Source: Synergistaceae bacterium UBA6083 (GTDB lineage: Bacteria; Synergistota; Synergistia; Synergistales; 79-D21). From it: DNA of 64,000 bases. Both the position numbers and the translations under genes were made by a program. The stretch's first letter is position 1, and every line of letters begins with the position of its first letter. Shown piece by piece: positions 59,447 to 64,000 of the stretch. The notes beneath the pieces were generated by a model. It had not been told where the DNA came from. It did not search any database and was given only the letters and a program-made list of their open reading frames with translations. The stretch lies in contig DIXJ01000009.1 of assembly GCA_002436015.1 (NCBI GenBank), positions 62,001-126,000 on the forward strand, written 5' to 3'.

Positions 59447-60551
59447 GCCGTTTCAGCACCTTTCCGAGACTCTGGAGGAACAGGTCGTTTTCCTCCGGCA
59501 GGCCGACCGTCACCCTCAGGTGCCCAGGGTAACCCAAGTCGTCACCGAGTCGGACGATAATTCCTTCCGAAAGGAGGTTTTCGTAAACGGTCTTGGCCTC
59601 CTGGAGGTGCAGGACGACAAAGTTCGTCTGCGTCGGATGAACCCGTATTCCCATGTCGCGAAGCGCAAAATTCAGTCTTTCGCGTTCGGCGAGCGTCCTT
59701 TCACGGACCTCCTGGATGTAGTTGGTTTCGGAAAGTGCGGCCAATGCTGCGTTTTGGGCGATGCTGTTGACCTCGAAAACCTTTCGAACCTTGAGGTAGG
59801 TCTCCACGACGGGCTTGGGGGCGATGGCATAGCCGACGCGCAAGGCAGCCAGCCCGTAGATCTTGGAGAAAGTCCTCAGCATGACGATATTGCCGAGCTG
59901 GTCGAAAAGGTCGATGCCAGAGGCGTACTTCGGGTCCTCGACATAATCCGCGTAGGCTTCGTCCAGGATGAGCAGGGTTTCCCTGCCGTTCAGGGAGTTA
60001 GCCAGAGTTGTAAGGTCGGTCCGGGTCATGATGGACCCTGTCGGATTGTTGGGGTTGCAGATTACGAGTGCTTTTGTCCTGGGGCCGCAGGCTTCTATGA
60101 GCCGGTCAAGCCCGGTCTCTCCTTCGCTCCCGTCGGTCGGGACCTCGATCCTTCTTGCTCCCGACGCGGCTGCAGCAAGGCGATAGAGAGGGTACGTAGG
60201 GGTAGCGTAAGCCACTTCGTCCCCTTCGTCGATGATCGACTGGAACAGGGAATATAAGATTCCCTCCGTTCCCCCACCGACGATGACTTCGGCCGGGGAG
60301 CGTCCCCACCTCATGGCGATTGCCCTCTTGAGTCGGTATGCAGCGGGGTCCGGGTAGCGGCAGGTTTCACTCGAGGCAAGGCGAACGGCCTCAACCACTT
60401 TTTCCGGCAGAGGCCAAGGGTTCTCGTTTGAGCAAAGCCGGATGGCGGACTGCAAACCGAGTTCCCGCTGCACCTCCGAGATAGGTTTCCCCGGCTTGTA
60501 TGGCTCAATGTCCGTTAGGGATTTCCTGACGATGTGGTCTTTCCAGGACAT
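59433..60551 (-). CDS. hisC: Histidinol-phosphate aminotransferase family
   Basis: PLP-dependent class II aminotransferase. The 372 aa protein has YKPGKPISEVQRELG, LCSNENPWPLP, the CNPNNPTGS motif, ILDEAYADY, FSKIYGLAALRVGY with the PLP-binding Lys, and a C-terminal LRVTVGLPEEN. It is the type of HisC that may also act on aromatic amino acids. No other his biosynthesis gene is nearby; instead it sits between murA and the P-loop/Asp23 gene. Histidinol-phosphate specificity is not proven. A GGGGAGGAAAG site precedes the ATG. Confidence 0.9.
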   Translation of the reverse strand: MSWKDHIVRKSLTDIEPYKPGKPISEVQRELGLQSAIRLCSNENPWPLPEKVVEAVRLASSETCRYPDPAAYRLKRAIAMRWGRSPAEVIVGGGTEGILYSLFQSIIDEGDEVAYATPTYPLYRLAAAASGARRIEVPTDGSEGETGLDRLIEACGPRTKALVICNPNNPTGSIMTRTDLTTLANSLNGRETLLILDEAYADYVEDPKYASGIDLFDQLGNIVMLRTFSKIYGLAALRVGYAIAPKPVVETYLKVRKVFEVNSIAQNAALAALSETNYIQEVRERTLAERERLNFALRDMGIRVHPTQTNFVVLHLQEAKTVYENLLSEGIIVRLGDDLGYPGHLRVTVGLPEENDLFLQSLGKVLKRLAGR

Positions 60552-60576
60552 GATCTTTCCTCCCCGCTCTTAGGCT

Positions 60577-61860
60577 CTAAAATTTGGGGCCCTCGTTTTC
60601 GTCGCATGGGACGATCTCTACATCTCCTCCCAGGGAGCGGAGTTTTTCCACCATGTTTTCATATCCGCGCTGGATATGACCCATCTGGTAGATGCAAGTG
60701 TAGCCGTTGGCAGCGAGGCCGGCGAGCACAAGGGCAGCGCCGGCGCGCAGGTCGGTGGCCCTGACTTCCGCACCCGTTAGGTGCTCGACTCCCGTGATGA
60801 TTGCCGTGTCTCCCTGCAGCTCGATCTGGCATCCCATCCGCTTAAGTTCGCTTACGTGAAGGAAACGGGATTCAAAAACACGTTCCTGGATGACGCTTGT
60901 TCCCCTGGCCAGGCATAGCGCAGCCATGATTTGCGGTTGCAGGTCAGTCGGGAATCCGGGGTAAGGCAGTGTTTTCAGGGAGACAGCAGAAAGCAGGGTA
61001 TCCGGCAGGGTCCTGACGCAATCGCCCTGTATGGAAAGATGAGCTCCTGCTTCCTCCAGCTTGGCCAGGAGGGCTTCCAGGTGTTCGGGTTCCATTCCTT
61101 TTACCGTCACGTCGCCTCCGGTTATTGCTCCGGCCAGGATATAGGTGGATGCCTCAATCCTGTCGGGGATGATCGTGATCTCCGTCCCGTGCAGTTCCTC
61201 GACTCCCTTGACCCTGATCGTGCCGGTTCCGTCTCCGTCGATCTGGCCCCCCATGCGGATGAGTGTTTCAGCCAAGTTTGAAATTTCCGGCTCTCTTGCC
61301 GCATTCTCGATCACGGTTTCGCCTTCGGCCAGGACAGCAGCCATCAGGAGGTTCTCTGTGGCGCCCACCGAAGGGAAGTCCAGGTAGATGCGTGCACCCT
61401 TGAGCCTCCTGGCCTCGGCGTGGACGGAACCGTGCTCCAGCCGGATCTCCGCCCCCATCTTGGTCAGTCCCTTCAGGTGCAGGTCGATCGGCCGGCTCCC
61501 GATGGCACAACCTCCGGGAAGGGGCAGGACCGCCCGATGGCAGCGTGCGAGCAAGGGGCCCAATACCAGGGAAGAAGCCCTCATTTTTCTGACGAGCGCA
61601 GGAGGGGTTGCCCAGTCAAGTTGATCCGGCGTCACGATATTCATTTTACCCTCGGAGAAGCGTACCTCTGCCCCCAGGTTCCTCAAAAGGTCGGACATCG
61701 TCTGGATGTCATGGAGGTCTGGAACCCGGCTCAATTCCAGGGTCCCGTTTTTCATTAGAAGCGCACTTGCCATGACGGGAAGGGCTGCGTTCTTCGCGCC
61801 CTGGGCCGTGATGCTTCCCTTCAGGGGCCGGTCACCCCTCAACACCAGTTTATGGTTCAA
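60577..61860 (-). CDS. murA: UDP-N-acetylglucosamine 1-carboxyvinyltransferase MurA
   Basis: First committed step of peptidoglycan precursor synthesis. The 427 aa protein has KNAALPVMASALL (Lys), the catalytic Cys in LPGGCAIGSRPIDLHLKG near residue 117, LPYPGFPTDLQPQ and a C-terminal DLRAGAALVLAGLAANG. TTG start with GAGGAG nine bases upstream. Because the Cys is retained, the enzyme should be fosfomycin-sensitive in principle. It follows wecB by 43 bp. Confidence 0.96.
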   Translation of the reverse strand: MNHKLVLRGDRPLKGSITAQGAKNAALPVMASALLMKNGTLELSRVPDLHDIQTMSDLLRNLGAEVRFSEGKMNIVTPDQLDWATPPALVRKMRASSLVLGPLLARCHRAVLPLPGGCAIGSRPIDLHLKGLTKMGAEIRLEHGSVHAEARRLKGARIYLDFPSVGATENLLMAAVLAEGETVIENAAREPEISNLAETLIRMGGQIDGDGTGTIRVKGVEELHGTEITIIPDRIEASTYILAGAITGGDVTVKGMEPEHLEALLAKLEEAGAHLSIQGDCVRTLPDTLLSAVSLKTLPYPGFPTDLQPQIMAALCLARGTSVIQERVFESRFLHVSELKRMGCQIELQGDTAIITGVEHLTGAEVRATDLRAGAALVLAGLAANGYTCIYQMGHIQRGYENMVEKLRSLGGDVEIVPCDENEGPKF

Positions 61861-61903
61861 AGTCCTTCACTCCTCTCACGGGATGATGTCCCGCTACGGT
61901 CGA

Positions 61904-63037
61904 CTAGTTCCGAAACCCGAGGAACCTCTCGACTTCATGGACGATCCTGTCCGACGCATGCCCGTCACCGAAGGGGTTGACGCATTTTAAAAGCAATTCC
62001 TCGTAAGCTTTTTCATCTTCCATGAGCGGAACGGCCGAGTTCAGGATCTTTTCCTCGTCCGTACCCACCAGCAGGGCCGAACCCGATTCTACCGCTTCGG
62101 GCCTTTCGGTGACCTCACGCAGGACAAGGACTGGTTTTTTAAGCGCGGAAGCCTCTTCCTGCACTCCCCCGCTATCGCTCAATATCAGGCGACTGCGGTT
62201 CATTGCCCAGACAAAATCCGGATAATCGAGCGGATCGCAGAGGATGACCCGTTCACGATTCGTGAAAAAGGCCTCGATCGTCTCGCGTACGGCCGGGTTC
62301 TTGTGCATCGGGATCAAAAGCCAGAGATTCGGGTAGGTAGCGCGGAGTCTCTCTGCGGCTCGGCAGATCCGGCATAAAGGTTCTCCCCATGATTCCCGCC
62401 TATGGGCCGTGAGAAGAATCATTTCGGCTTCTTCGGGAAGGGCCTGGAGTGATTCCAGGGCGGGCTTTGTCCGGTTTTCACGTGTCCACAGCAGGGCATC
62501 GATCACCGTGTTTCCCGTGACTGAGATTCGATCCTTCGGGATTCCCTCAAGCTCAAGGTTTTTCCGGGCCCCTTCAGTTGGTGCGAACCACAGTGAAGCG
62601 AGGCGATCCGTCAAAAGCCGGTTCATCTCCTCGGGGAACGGCAGGAAGATATTACGGCTCCTGAGCCCGGCTTCCACGTGACCGACGGGGATTTTCCTGT
62701 AGAATGCCGCCAGGGAAGCGGCAAACGTTGTTGTCGTATCGCCGTGGACCAGGACGACATCCGGACGATTTTGGTCCAGCACTTGCCCGACCCCTTCAAG
62801 GACTGCTGCGGTAAGGTAATCCAACGTCTGCCTTTCTTTCATGACGTTCAAGTCGACGTCTGCCCGAAGGTCAAAGTGATCGAGTGCCTGGTGCAACATC
62901 TGGGTGTGCTGTCCGGTGGCCAGGAGGAAACATTCAAGTCCCGAAGACCGTGCCACACGCAAGGCGACCGGGGCCATCTTGATGGCTTCCGGCCTTGTCC
63001 CCACGACGATGCAGATTTTTTTGCGGGCGTGTTCCAT
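61904..63037 (-). CDS. wecB: UDP-N-acetylglucosamine 2-epimerase (non-hydrolysing)
   Basis: Interconverts UDP-GlcNAc and UDP-ManNAc for surface polysaccharides. The 377 aa protein has VVGTRPEAIKMAPV at the N-terminus, VHGDTTTTFAASLAAFY, GHVEAGLRSRNIFLPFPEEMNR, and LSDSGGVQEEA with the conserved C-terminal nucleotide site. Start chosen at ATG 63037 (GAGGGAG nine bases upstream) rather than 63055. It follows wecA by 26 bp. Confidence 0.96.
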   Translation of the reverse strand: MEHARKKICIVVGTRPEAIKMAPVALRVARSSGLECFLLATGQHTQMLHQALDHFDLRADVDLNVMKERQTLDYLTAAVLEGVGQVLDQNRPDVVLVHGDTTTTFAASLAAFYRKIPVGHVEAGLRSRNIFLPFPEEMNRLLTDRLASLWFAPTEGARKNLELEGIPKDRISVTGNTVIDALLWTRENRTKPALESLQALPEEAEMILLTAHRRESWGEPLCRICRAAERLRATYPNLWLLIPMHKNPAVRETIEAFFTNRERVILCDPLDYPDFVWAMNRSRLILSDSGGVQEEASALKKPVLVLREVTERPEAVESGSALLVGTDEEKILNSAVPLMEDEKAYEELLLKCVNPFGDGHASDRIVHEVERFLGFRN

Positions 63038-63063
63038 TGTTTTCGTCTCCCTCATCGGTTCGA

Positions 63064-63954
63064 TTACGGGTTTATGGATGAAAGGAACCGGGACATGCCG
63101 ATACCGGCCAGAAGAAGAGACAGGTGCATCGATCCCATCGTGACAATAATAGCGGTTACGGGAAATGATCGATCCAACAACCGGTGGTGGATATGCCCGC
63201 GGTCTGGAAGAAAGGGCGACCGTCCTCCCATAAGCCTTCTTCCCACTGCCACGAGCGTGTCCAAAACCGGTAACCCTCCCAGCAAGGCCAGGACAGGGAT
63301 CATCCGGAGCGGGTCAAGGGATGCAAAGGACAGGCTTGTCGCCATTTGCGAGGCGCAAAGGAAACCCAGCAAGGTGCTTCCTCCGTCGCCCAGGAAAGTC
63401 CGTGCCCGGGGGGAAGGAAAGTTCCAGAAAAGTATCCCCGAGCAGAGTCCCGCCAAAGGAAGCCAGAGGGCTTTCTCCCCGAAGAGGGAAAGGATGCCGG
63501 CGGTAACGATCGAAAGGGAGAGACAGAGTCCGTCCATTCCGTCGATCAGGTTGTAGGCGTTAGTGCATCCGGCAATCCAGAAGACCAGGAGCGCTTTCTC
63601 CAGGTAACCCAGAGGCAAAGGCAGGATGACGATCATGGCGGCAATCCCGTGAAATGCCAACCTGACAAAGGGCGACGTCTGCTTCATGTCGTCCACGTAT
63701 CCCACCAGGAAAACCAGTGTTCCACCGATTGCAATCAGCCGGGTTGCAGGTAACGGCCACCCGGAGAGCAAAACCCAAAGGAGGTAGCCGAGCCACACGA
63801 CGATACCTGCCCCTCGGGGAACGATACCGCTGTGGATTTTTCGGTCACCCGGTGCATCCAGTACCCTGAACCGGCGGGCCAATGAAATGGATAGCGGCGT
63901 CACGAGAGCTCCCCACCCTAACGCCGCCAGGAATTGCAAGGTCAAGATATTCAA
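63064..63954 (-). CDS. wecA: WecA/TagO-type undecaprenyl-phosphate HexNAc-1-phosphate transferase
   Basis: Starts surface-glycan synthesis by moving GlcNAc-1-phosphate to undecaprenyl phosphate. The 296 aa membrane protein has about ten hydrophobic segments, IPRGAGI-type VPRGAGIVVWLGYL, GYVDDMK, NAYNLIDGMDGL, TFLGDGGSTLLGF and the cytoplasmic GHIHHRLLDRS motif that separates WecA from MraY. TTG start overlaps an upstream reading frame as TTGA, with GGAGGGG nine bases upstream. Together with wecB it points to a ManNAc- or GlcNAc-containing polymer. Confidence 0.92.
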   Translation of the reverse strand: MNILTLQFLAALGWGALVTPLSISLARRFRVLDAPGDRKIHSGIVPRGAGIVVWLGYLLWVLLSGWPLPATRLIAIGGTLVFLVGYVDDMKQTSPFVRLAFHGIAAMIVILPLPLGYLEKALLVFWIAGCTNAYNLIDGMDGLCLSLSIVTAGILSLFGEKALWLPLAGLCSGILFWNFPSPRARTFLGDGGSTLLGFLCASQMATSLSFASLDPLRMIPVLALLGGLPVLDTLVAVGRRLMGGRSPFLPDRGHIHHRLLDRSFPVTAIIVTMGSMHLSLLLAGIGMSRFLSSINP

Positions 63955-63998
63955 GGCAGGCCGCCCCTCCCGTCCTCCAGGATGGGGATCCTGATCCT
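63951..63998 (-). CDS. C-terminal end of an upstream gene (partial)
   Basis: On the minus strand the last 15 codons before a TGA that overlaps the wecA TTG start (TTGA) are open and read RIRIPILEDGRGGLP. The overlap style matches the rest of the operon, so this is probably the end of the next gene. It is too short to identify. Confidence 0.35.
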   Translation of the reverse strand, partial: RIRIPILEDGRGGLP

Positions 63999-64000
63999 AT

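Noticed and set aside
63064..63954. Possible MraY (peptidoglycan) rather than WecA
   Set aside because: The HIHH-type loop and the order of Asp motifs fit the WecA/TagO branch, and wecB follows directly.
1..64000. tRNA, rRNA, CRISPR, insertion sequence or prophage
   Set aside because: No cloverleaf, repeat array, transposase or phage protein was seen, and the segment is almost fully covered by housekeeping and catabolic genes.

Overview
The window is a gene-dense (about 95% coding), GC-rich bacterial chromosome segment with no rRNA, tRNA, insertion sequence, prophage or CRISPR array that I could see. The gene set points to an anaerobic amino-acid-fermenting bacterium, most likely Synergistota (Aminivibrio/Aminobacterium-like). 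The reasons are a complete tetrahydrofolate-dependent histidine degradation set, arginine deiminase and pyruvoyl arginine decarboxylase genes, a branched-chain-type amino acid ABC transporter, and Firmicutes-like neighbourhoods (rapZ-yvcK-whiA, spoIID, YqeH) without sporulation genes. The taxon is inferred from gene content, not from a database search.

Layout. (1) 3-6091, plus: end of moaC, a MogA with an extra N-terminal region, rapZ, yvcK, whiA and a divergent debranching-enzyme-family protein. (2) 6244-9267, plus: gap-pgk-tpiA, with an inverted repeat before it and a strong terminator after it. (3) 9467-13811, minus: rplU-rpmA-obgE-nadD-LCP protein-rsfS. (4) 13930-20298, minus: xseB-ispA-dxs-tlyA-nadK-recN; rpmB is divergent at 20406. 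(5) 20645-32092, minus: hutU-ftcD-hutI-fchA-mltG-yqeH-tldD-ftsK-thiN. (6) 32183-40569, minus: a Memo/AMMECR1 fusion, a radical SAM partner, hutH and livHMGFJ, from a candidate promoter near 40600 to a terminator at 32136-32170. (7) 40660-47033, minus: nadE-yebC-ruvC-ruvA-ruvB-DUF2905-spoIID-queA. (8) 47134-48381: a nitrilase-family hydrolase divergent from nikR. (9) 48453-52957, minus: pdaD-speE-speB and arcA-argF. (10) 53123-63954, minus: a long envelope/isoprenoid run, wecA-wecB-murA-hisC-(P-loop/Asp23)-udg-uppS-cdsA-dxr-rseP-ispG.

How the parts fit. Regions 5 and 6 together encode histidine uptake (inferred) and conversion through urocanate, imidazolonepropionate and formiminoglutamate to glutamate, ammonia and methenyl-THF. 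Region 9 diverts arginine either to citrulline/ornithine (ArcA, ArgF) or to agmatine and polyamines (PdaD, SpeB, SpeE). Regions 4 and 10 hold MEP-pathway genes (dxs, dxr, ispG), prenyl chain synthases (ispA, uppS) and peptidoglycan/surface-glycan precursor genes (murA, wecA, wecB), which share undecaprenyl carriers.

Most interesting points: the AmmeMemoRadiSam genes apparently co-transcribed with histidase and an amino acid transporter; a consensus promoter for the polyamine operon with a ten-G run in its spacer; a P-loop NTPase fused to an Asp23-like domain; a debranching-family protein that lacks several family signature residues; a probable CTG start for nadD; and heavy use of TTG starts in overlapping gene pairs.
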